Shown one piece after another: positions 8,843 to 17,550 of a stretch of 64,000 nucleotides of DNA. Within the stretch, counting starts at the first letter, position 1; the number at the start of each line of letters is the position of its first letter. The position numbers and the translations under genes are program-made. Source of the DNA: Thermohalobaculum sp039513195 (GTDB taxonomy: Bacteria; Pseudomonadota; Alphaproteobacteria; Rhodobacterales; Rhodobacteraceae). The notes below the pieces were generated by a model. The model did no database searches, was not told the origin of the DNA, and saw only the letters and a program-made list of their open reading frames with translations. The stretch spans positions 82,193 through 146,192 of the forward strand of contig JBCCRM010000010.1 in the NCBI GenBank assembly GCA_039513195.1, in the 5' to 3' direction.

Positions 8843-10636
8843 TCAGCCGTCGGCGGCGCGGTCGATCCTAACGTCGAAACCGTCCTCTCCGCCATAGCTG
8901 CCGCGGCAGCGCGTTTGGCCAGAGGCGGAGCGTTCGCAGACGGTCTCAGATTTCTCAAACAGTTGGCCGTCGGCGCAGCGCAGGTTCTCAAGCTCCGAGA
9001 TTTTCAGCTTATCGCCGTCCCGGCTCGCCTGCACAGGGGCCGAGCATTCGACCCCATCGGCGCGACGGATCACCGAGCGGCCCTGGCCGGAGCGATCGAA
9101 CTCATAGGTCTGATCGATCCGGTTGCCCTGTTCATCGGTGAGCGCAGAGCGGGAGCGCCATTTACCGCGCAGGAAGGCGACATCGCGCGCCGCGGGTGCG
9201 CCGGCCTGGGCGGGCGCATTGCTCGCCTGTTCGGCCCCGGCATCTGGGGCAGAGCCCTCTGGCGCCTCGGCACCCGATGTGTCGGGTGTCGGCGGGTCGG
9301 GCAAGGCGAGCTGGTCGCCCGGTTGCGGCGCATCTTCGGCCTCGGTCCCATCCGCGCCTGGCGCTCCGGCCAAGTCGTCGCCCAAGATGTCGGCCGGGCT
9401 TATGCCTGCGAGGTCGTCATCACCGCCCCCATCAGCGACTGCGGGATCTTCGGCGCCGGCATCTCCTGGGCCACTGCCTGCGTCCGCACCGCTGTCTGCG
9501 CCGGTATCAGCGTCCTCGCCGAGGGCATCCAGATCCGCGGATGCCAGGGTGTCGGCGACCCCATCGCCATCGGCATCGACGCCCACAACATCGTCGATCA
9601 CCCCGTCGCCATCGACGTCATAGCCATCGACCACGCCATCACCGTCGAGATCGACCGGGACCGCCTCGTCGAGCAGCACCGCTCCGTCCGGCAGCTCGTC
9701 GACAGGGACTACCGCCTCTGGGTCCAGAGCTGCGAGGTCCACAGGCTCCGCATCCTCTGGAACAGGGATCTCGCCTGCATCTATCAGTGCCGGGTCCCTA
9801 TCTCCCGGAGCGATCAGCAGATTGTCCCGGTCCGCGGGCAGGCCAGCCTCCTCCGGCAAAGGTTCGTCTGCCTGGACCGGATCCTCTTCGATCAGCAGAG
9901 GCTCCTCCGCCACGGGCGACACCGGCTCATCCTGGGCCAGCACGACAGGTTCCTCGACCGGCGGTGTGGGGTCACTCTCGGCGATCGCCGCCGGCTCGCC
10001 GGCATCGGCGAAAGGCAACCCCCCAGTCGAATCGGCGCCACGCCAGTAGAACCACCAGAGCATGGCGAAGAGCAACAGCAACAGCGTCAGGGGCAACAGC
10101 CACCAAAGCCAGATCGGCACGCCATGCCGATCAACATCGGGCGGCGGGGCCACGGCGGCGGGAGCGGCTGCAAGCGGTTCGAACGCCTCTCCGCCCCGCT
10201 CCGAAAAACCCCAGAAGGTCACCACCGGCTGGTCGTCAATGAAGTGCAAATGCCGGTCGTTTGGGATCTTCAGCGCCTGTTCAAGGACCGAGACAAAGGC
10301 CTCGCCGCTGCTCGACGGCTCGCTCTGGCGCAGCTCGCTGAGATAGGCGTCAAACTGCCCCCGCATGATCTGCAGGTCCAGCGCCCTTTCTGCCTGTTCG
10401 GCCCGGCTGAGATCCCGCCAGCTCCGCGGCGTGCCGGCCACCGGGGCGATCCAGCGGATCCGCCGGCTGCGTTCATCGATCTGCGGGCGCGCAAAGAAAT
10501 GTGAGCTGCGCTGCCCCAAACGCTGCGCGACCGCGGCCTGGAGCTGCACATAGGCATGGTGGACGGGCTGGCCGAAGGCACCACAGGGGCGGTAGCCGTC
10601 CATCTCCATTTCCAAGATCACCGAGCCCTGTTTCAT
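8843..10636 (-). CDS. srfA: SrfA-family membrane protein with acidic DxDGDG repeat
   Basis: 597 residues. The cytoplasmic N-terminus (1-170) carries SrfA-family landmarks: GQPVHHAYVQLQ near 22, RPQIDERSRRIRWIAP at 50-65, and HFIDDQPVVTFWGF at 131-144. One membrane segment lies at 174-199. Next comes a long acidic Asp/Glu/Ala/Pro region that includes a DGDGVVDGYDVDGDGVIDD-type repeat at roughly 330-360, resembling calcium-binding thrombospondin type-3 repeats. The C-terminal 110 residues (from FLRGKWRSRSALTD) form a compact domain with four cysteines, suited to an oxidising periplasm. The topology is inferred as N-in. It follows the VWA gene by 9 bases and precedes srfB by 18. Calcium binding is an inference from the repeat. 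Confidence 0.85.
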   Translation of the reverse strand: MKQGSVILEMEMDGYRPCGAFGQPVHHAYVQLQAAVAQRLGQRSSHFFARPQIDERSRRIRWIAPVAGTPRSWRDLSRAEQAERALDLQIMRGQFDAYLSELRQSEPSSSGEAFVSVLEQALKIPNDRHLHFIDDQPVVTFWGFSERGGEAFEPLAAAPAAVAPPPDVDRHGVPIWLWWLLPLTLLLLLFAMLWWFYWRGADSTGGLPFADAGEPAAIAESDPTPPVEEPVVLAQDEPVSPVAEEPLLIEEDPVQADEPLPEEAGLPADRDNLLIAPGDRDPALIDAGEIPVPEDAEPVDLAALDPEAVVPVDELPDGAVLLDEAVPVDLDGDGVVDGYDVDGDGVIDDVVGVDADGDGVADTLASADLDALGEDADTGADSGADAGSGPGDAGAEDPAVADGGGDDDLAGISPADILGDDLAGAPGADGTEAEDAPQPGDQLALPDPPTPDTSGAEAPEGSAPDAGAEQASNAPAQAGAPAARDVAFLRGKWRSRSALTDEQGNRIDQTYEFDRSGQGRSVIRRADGVECSAPVQASRDGDKLKISELENLRCADGQLFEKSETVCERSASGQTRCRGSYGGEDGFDVRIDRAADG

Positions 10637-10645
10637 CGCACATCC

Positions 10646-12409
10646 TCACCCGCATCCGCTGGCGTCCGGGTGCCCGGTCGCCCGTTGTATCTTCCCTGCC
10701 ATGTCCGAGGCATTCGCCGGAGAAAACACCTGCCCGCGCCCGGCACGCGCCACGCAGCGCAGTTCGTTGCTCGCCCGCCGCCCACTCAGATCGACCACAT
10801 TGATCCGGACATTCGGCTTTTGCCGAACGATCTGCTGCGCCACCGAGCATGGGTCGCCGCCGCAGGTATCTTGCCCGTCGCTGACCACGACGATAATCGA
10901 CTCCGACCGTCGCGGCGCGGCCGCCCCGGCGCGCCGGATCGAGGCGGCGAGGGAAGTCGCACTCCCCGGGCGCATGGCGTTGACCTCCCGAAGCAGGCTG
11001 CCGCGCTCCGCGGCGCTGTAGAACTTACTGTGCCGGGTGGCACCGCAATTCGAAAAGGAGACAGTACCGATCCGGATGTCTTTGTGCAGCGAGCGGACGG
11101 TACGGGAGATAGAAGACTTCGCTGCATCGAGGCGGGATCGCGCGCCCGGAATGCCGTCTCGCATGCTGCCGGAGCCGTCGACCACGAACAGGACCCGCGG
11201 AGACCGGCCCGGCGGCCAAGTCGGCGTACAGGCGGACCCGACCGGGGCCGAGGGGGCCGGCGCTGGCGCGATCGCGACATTGCCGGGATCCACCCCGGTG
11301 CCTTCCGGGCGGCCGGCGACCTCGTCCTCTCCCGCTGTCGGCTTCCGCACGATTAGGCCCGCGGGCTTGCGGCCGGGATAGGGCAGCGGAACGGGTGACT
11401 CTTGCGGGGAGAGCACCGCCACCGCCGGGTCTTGCGTGGGTTGAGTCTCGGCGCCGTCCAGATCAGCGTCTTCTGGCAGTTCTGGCTCCGCCGCGGGGGT
11501 TTCGGGGGCGTCCGGCTTATCTTCCGTTTTAGCCTCGGCGGTTTCGCTCGGCTGCTCCTCCCGCGCTTCAGCGCTCTGCGGTGGCGGCTCTCTCGGTTCC
11601 AAATCGCCGCGCTCATCCGCAGGTTCTGCCGTTTCTGGCGCGGGGACACGGCGCAAAAGATCCTGCTCCGGCACCGGTCGACATACCGCCGCCAGCCGCG
11701 CATGGAAGGCCAAGGCCGCGTCCCGTGCCTCGTCGAGCGCAATGATCCTGTCTCGAAGGCCAAGCGTCGGATCGACCGAAGGCGGCGCTGGCGGCGTCAC
11801 CTCAACGGTCTGGACTGGCGGTGGCTGCATCGCCTGCCAAAAGAGGTAGAGACAGAGACAGAGCAACCCAGCCGGCAAGAGCCACGCAGCGCTATAGAGC
11901 CAATGACCCTGCTGCCGTGCTGCGGTGCCTGCAGGGGCGTCAGCCGCCGGCGCATCGGTAACCAGCGGCACCGTTTGACCCCGCGCAGCGAGTCCCCACT
12001 GCACCAGGACCACCGCGTCGCCATCGACATATGCGCTGTCCGTCCCTTGCGGCGTCACCATCGCAGCACGCAGGGAATGCGCCGCAATTCGCCCGGCATC
12101 GCCCTGCGCCTCCAGCGCATCCGCCAGCGCGAGGACCCGACCGATCGCTGCCTCCAGCGACGCTCGCCGCGCCTCGCGGTCGGGCTGCTGGTTCAGCGGC
12201 TTCAGATCGCCACCGCGGCGGGAGCGCCAGGCGATAGGCCGGCCCCGGTCGTCGAATACCGGCTCCGCCAGCAGCGCGGCATCGACCTGACCCAGACGTG
12301 TGTCGATCAGGGCCGAGAGCTTGCCATGCGTCTCGACCACCGCCCGGTCGAGCGTGGTAATCTGTGTCCAGGTATCGTCGAACGGGAGCGCGAGCGCGTT
12401 GCCGGTCAT
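10646..12409 (-). CDS. Membrane-anchored VWA protein with SrfA-like N-terminal domain
   Basis: 587 residues from the ATG at 12409 (a TTG lies 21 bases upstream). The N-terminal 145 residues resemble the SrfA N-terminus, with matching landmarks AEPVFDDRGRPIAWRS (48-63) and AYVDGDAVVLVQWGL (126-140). A membrane segment spans about 171-193. A long Glu/Pro-rich linker follows, then a VWA domain with a complete MIDAS start DGSGS at 411-415 (VLFVVDGSGSMRDG) and a SDGQDTCGGDPC segment typical of this VWA group. The predicted topology puts the VWA domain in the periplasm. It is the first gene of the operon. The shared N-terminal domain suggests that both membrane proteins dock on the same cytoplasmic partner, SrfB or SrfC (inference). 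Confidence 0.85.
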   Translation of the reverse strand: MTGNALALPFDDTWTQITTLDRAVVETHGKLSALIDTRLGQVDAALLAEPVFDDRGRPIAWRSRRGGDLKPLNQQPDREARRASLEAAIGRVLALADALEAQGDAGRIAAHSLRAAMVTPQGTDSAYVDGDAVVLVQWGLAARGQTVPLVTDAPAADAPAGTAARQQGHWLYSAAWLLPAGLLCLCLYLFWQAMQPPPVQTVEVTPPAPPSVDPTLGLRDRIIALDEARDAALAFHARLAAVCRPVPEQDLLRRVPAPETAEPADERGDLEPREPPPQSAEAREEQPSETAEAKTEDKPDAPETPAAEPELPEDADLDGAETQPTQDPAVAVLSPQESPVPLPYPGRKPAGLIVRKPTAGEDEVAGRPEGTGVDPGNVAIAPAPAPSAPVGSACTPTWPPGRSPRVLFVVDGSGSMRDGIPGARSRLDAAKSSISRTVRSLHKDIRIGTVSFSNCGATRHSKFYSAAERGSLLREVNAMRPGSATSLAASIRRAGAAAPRRSESIIVVVSDGQDTCGGDPCSVAQQIVRQKPNVRINVVDLSGRRASNELRCVARAGRGQVFSPANASDMAGKIQRATGHPDASGCG

Positions 12410-12444
12410 GGGTCGTTCCGGGCCTTGCAAATCTGAACTTTGCT

Positions 12445-12505
12445 ACGGAAGCGCCTCTGCCTTCCGTCGATCACGAAGCATTTGATCTTTCTGCTCAGAC
12501 GGAAG
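12445..12505. promoter_or_regulatory. ACGGAAG repeats in the divergent promoter region of the srf-like operon
   Basis: The short gap between the operon start (12409, minus) and the divergent small gene (12549, plus) holds ACGGAAG at 12445-12451, its inverse CTTCCGT at 12461-12467, and a third direct copy at 12499-12505. The first two form an inverted repeat with a 9-base spacer. A regulator-binding site or an RNA hairpin are both possible. No regulator gene lies beside it. Confidence 0.4.
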
Positions 12506-12548
12506 TTTGATCCAGGCGCGTAATTTGGCAAGATCGGTCGACAAGCGG

Positions 12549-13019
12549 ATGGGCGAGATGCAAGCGGCAGCCGGGCAGGATCAGAAGCAAACCGCGCGAT
12601 GGCCGGCGTTTTGGCCTTGGCTGGCGACGACGGCGTTGCTGGCCATCTTCGCGGCAGCGTTGGCTTATCACGTTGAGACCCGCCCGCCCATTGTGGTGGA
12701 GGTGGCGGGTCCCGTTCCGTTGGCTGAGGCACCATCGGAGGCGCTTTTGGCCGCTGCGGCCTTTATGCGCCAGGAGATCGGTGACCGGGAGGAGGCGTTG
12801 CGGGAAGCGCTCGACAAACCGGCGGAAGCTGTCTGCGAGCCTGGGACCGAGCCCGATACGGCAGCCCGTGAGCTGTTGTTGAACGCCGAGGCCGCAACAA
12901 TCGCTTCATGGCGAGCGCTGCTGCCGACGGGCACATCGACCCCACCGAACATTGCGGCGGAGGCGCCGTCGCAGGAAGAGCAACCCGTGCGCAGACGGAT
13001 CCTCGCCCCGGCAGACTGA
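12549..13019 (+). CDS. Small single-pass membrane protein divergent from the srf-like operon
   Basis: 156 residues from the ATG at 12549; a TTG at 12507 would add 14 residues. A cytoplasmic N-terminus is followed by one membrane segment (WLATTALLAIFAAALAYHV, about residues 24-42) and a Glu/Ala-rich periplasmic tail. The tail segment REEALREALDKPAEAVCEPG resembles the region just after the membrane segment of the VWA protein at 10646-12409 (DEARDAALAFHARLAAVCRP), including a single cysteine at the same place. This and the shared promoter region suggest it belongs to the same machinery. It matches no family I can name. Start choice is uncertain because no strong ribosome binding site is seen. 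Confidence 0.6.
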   Translation: MGEMQAAAGQDQKQTARWPAFWPWLATTALLAIFAAALAYHVETRPPIVVEVAGPVPLAEAPSEALLAAAAFMRQEIGDREEALREALDKPAEAVCEPGTEPDTAARELLLNAEAATIASWRALLPTGTSTPPNIAAEAPSQEEQPVRRRILAPAD

Positions 13020-13058
13020 GCCTCGCCGCCTATTCCGGTTCCGCTTGACCCGTGCAGC

Positions 13059-16000
13059 CTAAATGGTCAGGCGCATCTGTGCGAGCTTGCGCACCCCTAG
13101 CCAGCGCAAGAGCGGCTTCCAAAGTTCCCAAAGCAGCATGCCGAGCACGACGGCGATCGCCGTCGCGAGCAGCGGATCGATGCTCTCCCCCGTCGCCTTC
13201 ATAAGCGCGAAGCGGATCGGCATATGGGTCAGGTAGATGATCAGCGAGGCGGCTGAAATTCTGAGCAACACCCGCGCCAGAATCTCTGGCATGCGAACCC
13301 GCGGGAAGGCCAGGACCGCCGCCATGGCAAGGCAGGCGGTCCACTCCCCCTCGCCACCCAGAGGCCCGATATCGATCATCACTGCATGGGTCGCAATGGC
13401 ACTCAGCGCCAGGACCCGCTGTCTCGTGTCCATTGCAATTGCCGCCATGATCCCGGTCATCACAAGGGGCGCCATAGTCATAGGCGAGCGGCGCAGCAAC
13501 TCGCCAGTTCCGTCGACATCGCCAAAGGCGATGCCGGCGCTGAGACTAACGGAAATGGCTAGGACTTCGGCGGCGAGGAAGCCCAAGACCGCGGCGTTCC
13601 ATGGGTTTTCGGCAATCCAGGCACGCACCCGCCCAAAGGTCAGAATGAGGCCGATGACCGTAAAAATCTGCAGATACGCATGGATGAACCACATCCAGAG
13701 CACGATGTGCCGCTCGCCTCGCACACCTTCCAACTCGTCGAGGAACCGGGCGAGATTGGCGTATGGAAGCACGGTGGATGGGTGCCAGATCACATCCGCC
13801 GCGGACAGGGCGGCCGAGACCGCCAGGGATACCGGGACCATGGCCGAGACCAAAGCCAAGAGCGTCGCCCAGAGCTTGCCGGTGCGTCCATCGCCGAGGA
13901 TCGAGGGCAATTGCAACCGCGCGAAGGCATAGCCGGTAATCATCATCATCGTGGTCGTGGCGACCATCAGAGTCTCGGTGGACATATGGTTCCAGACGAC
14001 CATCAGGATCGCCAGGGCCCGAATTGGGATGAAGCTCTCGACCCCGTTGGGCCCTCGGATCTGCGGGGTGGCGCCGACCGCCTCCGCCCGCTCCTTCGCG
14101 GCGGCGAGTACGGCAATCGGCAGCATCTCCCAGGCTTCCGGCAGCTCCAGTTCCAAAGCCTCCAGCGCCAGGCGCGCCTCGACGCTCGACAGGCTATCGG
14201 CGCCCAGATCCATCAGCGACTGTTCCGCCCCGGTTACCGCCACGCCAGAGGCGCGAGCATAGATCTGGGCAATCTTTTGTTCGAGCGGCGTCTCGATCCG
14301 GCGGTGGGTCAGATCATCTATCCGGATCGGATCAGCTTCTGCAGGCAGGGCTAGCAGGGCCTTGCGGTCCACCTTGCCATTCGGGGTCAGCGGCAAAGCA
14401 TCCAGAAGGTTGACCCGGCTTGGGAGCATATAGCTTGGCAAGGCAATCGACAGGTTTTGTCTGACGCTCGCTGCGTCTTGGCCGGCGGTCGAGACGACAA
14501 CGAAGAGGCGGATCTCCGGTTCGTCGCCCGGGGTTACTAAGGCAACTGCCTCCTCGATACCGGCGAGGCGGCGGGCCGCCGAAGTGACCTCCGCCAATTC
14601 GATGCGGAAGCCGCGGATCTTGATCTGGTCGTCGCTGCGGCCGACATAGTGGATGGTTCCGTCCGGCGACATCAGGCCCCGGTCTCCGGTGCGGTGAAGT
14701 CTGCTGGCAACCGCCGCGCCGCCGCCGTCTTTAGCCCCGCCGATCGCCTCGGGCATGGCAATGCAAATCTCGCCGACCTCGCCGGGACCGATCGCCTTAC
14801 CATTCCCGTCGCACAGGCTCCCCTCGACCCAGGGCACCGGCCGGCCAAGCGGCACGGCCCGCCGGGCGCCGTCCTCTGACACGACCTCATGGATCAGCGC
14901 CGCCTGCGGCGTCTCCGACGCACCATAGAGATTGATCTGCCGGGCCTGCGGGGCAGCCTGCTGCCAGTCGCGTACGACCTCCCCCGGCAGGGCCTCGCCG
15001 CCCCAAACGATTGCCCGCAGGCGGTCGAGGGGCGCCGCTGGCCTCCCCAATAAGATCAACTGCCCCAGCGACGGCGTCGCATGCAGCACCTGCACACCCG
15101 TGTCGTCTAGGAACCGGCGCAACATCGGTGGATCCATCAGCGTCTCCGGCGATGGGATTGCCAGATTGCCGCCTGTGCTGAGCGGCAAAAACACGTCGCG
15201 CAGCATCGGATCGTGGGATAGCCCCCCCAACAGCGCCACGACTGCGCCGTCGGCGAGGCCGAGTTTCTCCGCCTCCCACGCAATAAAGCGGCCGAGTGGC
15301 GCATCTGGGTGGGTCACCAGCTTCGGCGTTCCGGTCGTGCCTGAGGTGAAGAGATGATAGGCAGACGACCGCGGCGCCATGGCGTCCCGCTCCGGCAACG
15401 CCGTTCCACCTTCTGGTATGTCGACCAGGGTCATCCTGCCACGCAGCTCTCGAGGCACATGCGCGTCGGCGCTGAGAGCGAAAGACGGGTCGAGCGCGTC
15501 TTTTTGCGCGGCAAGGCGCGCTGTGGGATAGCCTGAGTCAAAGATGGCGAAAGACGCACCCGACAGCGACACGCCCAGCATCGCCGCCACAAGCTCCGGC
15601 CCGCGGGTTGCAAAGACTGCCACGCGGTCGCCCTCGCGAGCGCCAGCGTTCCGCAAAGCGTCTGCGACCGTGGCCGCCCGCCGGCCAAGTTTGGCATAGC
15701 TCCAATCCCCGGCGTGGCAGCGCAGGGCTGTCCGGTCGGGATGGGCGCGGATCGCGGCTAGGACAGGGTCGTGGAGCCGGCCAGGCTTGTCGGCAGGGAC
15801 CGCCACCTTCGCCGGGATCACCGCGCGCTGCTCGCCCCGAGCCCTTTCGAGAGTAATCCCGAGGGGGGCGCCGGGATCCGCGATGGCCCGCTCGACCAAG
15901 CGCTCCTGCAGTTCCAGGAAGGCGGCAGCCCTGTCCGGGCTCAAAAGCGCGGCGTCGTAAAAGCCTTGCATCCGTACGACCGACTGATCCTCCGACCACA

Positions 16001-17132
16001 TCAGGTTCAGATCCAGTTCGCTGCGGCGGTCGAGGAACTCCCGCGGCCCAATCTGGAGACCGCCCGCGACGATCGGCTCTAGCGTTGGATAAATGTTGAG
16101 AGACACCCGTGGGCTCACCCGGCGGGGGCCCAGGATTTCGGTCACAGGCGCGTTTTCGTGGGCCACGGCTTGCCGGGCCATGGCGCTTGCCTCTGCCGCC
16201 ACATCGCCAAACGGCCGCTCCAGATCGATCTCGAAAGCGATTGGCAAAATATTGGAAAACGGGCCGAAGACGTCGGTTGGAGCGTCTAGGCTGCGACGGC
16301 CCGCGCTCTGGAAAGAGGACGAGACCGACGCCATCCCAGTAGCCCGTGAAAGCCCGAGGGCAAAGGCCGCAGCGAAAAGGCCGAAGCGTGTCGCGCCCAT
16401 TTCTTTGGCGGCCGCACGGACATCGCCGGGTGAGAATGCGGCCATCCGCTCCGCATGCACCCCCTTACCCAAAGCGTCGGCGGACAACGCGGCATCTTGG
16501 GGCAGCCGGACGGGATCCGGCAGCCGCTCTGCGAAGGCGGTCCAGTAAGCCTCGGACGCCGCCACTTCCTCGGGATCGCATCGGTAGTCGTAATAGCTGC
16601 TGGTCGGCGCCAGCGTCTCGCCGGCATAGAGCTTGAGAAGCTCGGTGCTCGCCAATCCTCGGGAAAACCCGTCAGAAACAGCGTGGTGAATTGCGGTGCA
16701 AAGACGCCAGCTTGTGGGGCCCTGCGCAACGACGAGGCGGACCAGCGAACCGGGATCGGTGACATCGACATCGCCGTAGACGAGCGGTAGAGCTGCCTGT
16801 CGGAAAGTCGCGAGGTCTCCATCCGACAGCGTCAGCCAATGGGACTGGAACCGCGCCCGGTCGTAAATCTCGGCATAAGCCTGGCCGCGATCCAGTCGAA
16901 AGCCGGTCCGCATCCCATCATGGCGCGAGACGAGGTCGGTCATCGCCGCGGTCAAACGGCTACGATCCACCTGGCCCCGAATCTCGTGGGCCATGGCAAT
17001 CATATACGAGCCGGCACCCGCGGCCTCCGCCACAAGATAACGGCGCTGGTTTGGCGTTGCAGGAAGCCGTCTCCGCGGTTTTGCCTGCCCCCCAAGCCGC
17101 CTAACCCCCGTTAGCGGCCTCCTCACACTCAT
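13059..17132 (-). CDS. NRPS module (C-A-T) fused to a membrane acyltransferase-3 domain
   Basis: 1357 residues from the ATG at 17132, preceded by AGGAG at good spacing (a GTG at 17141 is too close to it). Domains in order: condensation with HHAVSDG (HHxxxDG) near 149-155; adenylation with the A3 loop TSGTTGTPK near 595, YGASETP, the TGDRG motif and NGKVDRKALL; a carrier domain with LGADSLS near 974, the Ser being the phosphopantetheine site; then about 310 residues with around ten membrane segments resembling acyltransferase-3 (IRALAILMVVWNHM, candidate catalytic His near 1049). There is no thioesterase or second module. The architecture suggests that an activated, condensed aminoacyl group is passed to a membrane acceptor. 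Substrate specificity cannot be read with confidence. No PPTase gene is nearby. Confidence 0.88.
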   Translation of the reverse strand: MSVRRPLTGVRRLGGQAKPRRRLPATPNQRRYLVAEAAGAGSYMIAMAHEIRGQVDRSRLTAAMTDLVSRHDGMRTGFRLDRGQAYAEIYDRARFQSHWLTLSDGDLATFRQAALPLVYGDVDVTDPGSLVRLVVAQGPTSWRLCTAIHHAVSDGFSRGLASTELLKLYAGETLAPTSSYYDYRCDPEEVAASEAYWTAFAERLPDPVRLPQDAALSADALGKGVHAERMAAFSPGDVRAAAKEMGATRFGLFAAAFALGLSRATGMASVSSSFQSAGRRSLDAPTDVFGPFSNILPIAFEIDLERPFGDVAAEASAMARQAVAHENAPVTEILGPRRVSPRVSLNIYPTLEPIVAGGLQIGPREFLDRRSELDLNLMWSEDQSVVRMQGFYDAALLSPDRAAAFLELQERLVERAIADPGAPLGITLERARGEQRAVIPAKVAVPADKPGRLHDPVLAAIRAHPDRTALRCHAGDWSYAKLGRRAATVADALRNAGAREGDRVAVFATRGPELVAAMLGVSLSGASFAIFDSGYPTARLAAQKDALDPSFALSADAHVPRELRGRMTLVDIPEGGTALPERDAMAPRSSAYHLFTSGTTGTPKLVTHPDAPLGRFIAWEAEKLGLADGAVVALLGGLSHDPMLRDVFLPLSTGGNLAIPSPETLMDPPMLRRFLDDTGVQVLHATPSLGQLILLGRPAAPLDRLRAIVWGGEALPGEVVRDWQQAAPQARQINLYGASETPQAALIHEVVSEDGARRAVPLGRPVPWVEGSLCDGNGKAIGPGEVGEICIAMPEAIGGAKDGGGAAVASRLHRTGDRGLMSPDGTIHYVGRSDDQIKIRGFRIELAEVTSAARRLAGIEEAVALVTPGDEPEIRLFVVVSTAGQDAASVRQNLSIALPSYMLPSRVNLLDALPLTPNGKVDRKALLALPAEADPIRIDDLTHRRIETPLEQKIAQIYARASGVAVTGAEQSLMDLGADSLSSVEARLALEALELELPEAWEMLPIAVLAAAKERAEAVGATPQIRGPNGVESFIPIRALAILMVVWNHMSTETLMVATTTMMMITGYAFARLQLPSILGDGRTGKLWATLLALVSAMVPVSLAVSAALSAADVIWHPSTVLPYANLARFLDELEGVRGERHIVLWMWFIHAYLQIFTVIGLILTFGRVRAWIAENPWNAAVLGFLAAEVLAISVSLSAGIAFGDVDGTGELLRRSPMTMAPLVMTGIMAAIAMDTRQRVLALSAIATHAVMIDIGPLGGEGEWTACLAMAAVLAFPRVRMPEILARVLLRISAASLIIYLTHMPIRFALMKATGESIDPLLATAIAVVLGMLLWELWKPLLRWLGVRKLAQMRLTI

Positions 17133-17550
17133 GGCCTTCACTCTCCTTTAACGGGAAATGAGCCACCTGTCCGTGCCAACAAGCTGCCGCCTCCTAAGAA
17201 TTTGCAACGTTTTTTGCAAGCATTTACCTCTTGGTCGCAACATGATTTGACCCTGTTGCTTCTGAGTCTGGCATCGGCATCAAGCAAGCATTTTGTCCAT
17301 TTCTTTTCAGAATATGCGCATGACGCCCATGAATGCGGCATGGACCGAGAACAACTCCGCGATATTTGTCACTTTGTTCGTAAAACTGTGGATGATTGGC
17401 TGGAGGGCTCTAGAGCCGACCGAAGGACCGGCAGCCCCAACCAACGTTGCTCGCGCCCCTGCCGTCGGTTCTCAATTTGGTCAACATTGTGGCGGTATTG
17501 TGGCGGGCCACGCCGCGCAGCTCGCGACTCGCTCGCCCTATGCGTGTAGG
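17133..17550. other. Intergenic region upstream of the NRPS gene
   Basis: About 420 bases between the NRPS start and the end of the flavoprotein gene. It is visibly AT-richer near 17200-17330 than its surroundings and should hold the NRPS promoter. The reading frames present have no recognisable protein content. Apart from the TTGCAA pair listed separately, I see nothing definite. Confidence 0.5.
17202..17219. promoter_or_regulatory. TTGCAA-N6-TTGCAA palindrome upstream of the NRPS gene
   Basis: Two copies of the self-complementary hexamer TTGCAA are separated by six bases (CGTTTT), about 70 bases before the NRPS start. Paired palindromic hexamers on one helix face are typical operator geometry. 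The regulator is unknown. Confidence 0.35.

Noticed and set aside
9560..9660. Short tandem DNA repeats resembling a CRISPR or satellite
   Set aside because: The repeat is coding: it follows from DGDG amino acid units in SrfA, with no spacers of constant length.
6815..10504. Plus-strand open frame of 1229 codons
   Set aside because: It is antisense to srfB and srfA in the frame that stays open because of high GC. The minus strand carries clear ATPase motifs and membrane segments; the plus frame is His/Arg-rich without domains.
17202..17549. Possible 115-residue plus-strand protein upstream of the flavoprotein gene
   Set aside because: It starts inside the TTGCAA palindrome, has no ribosome binding site and its second half is antisense-like Arg/Cys-rich sequence.
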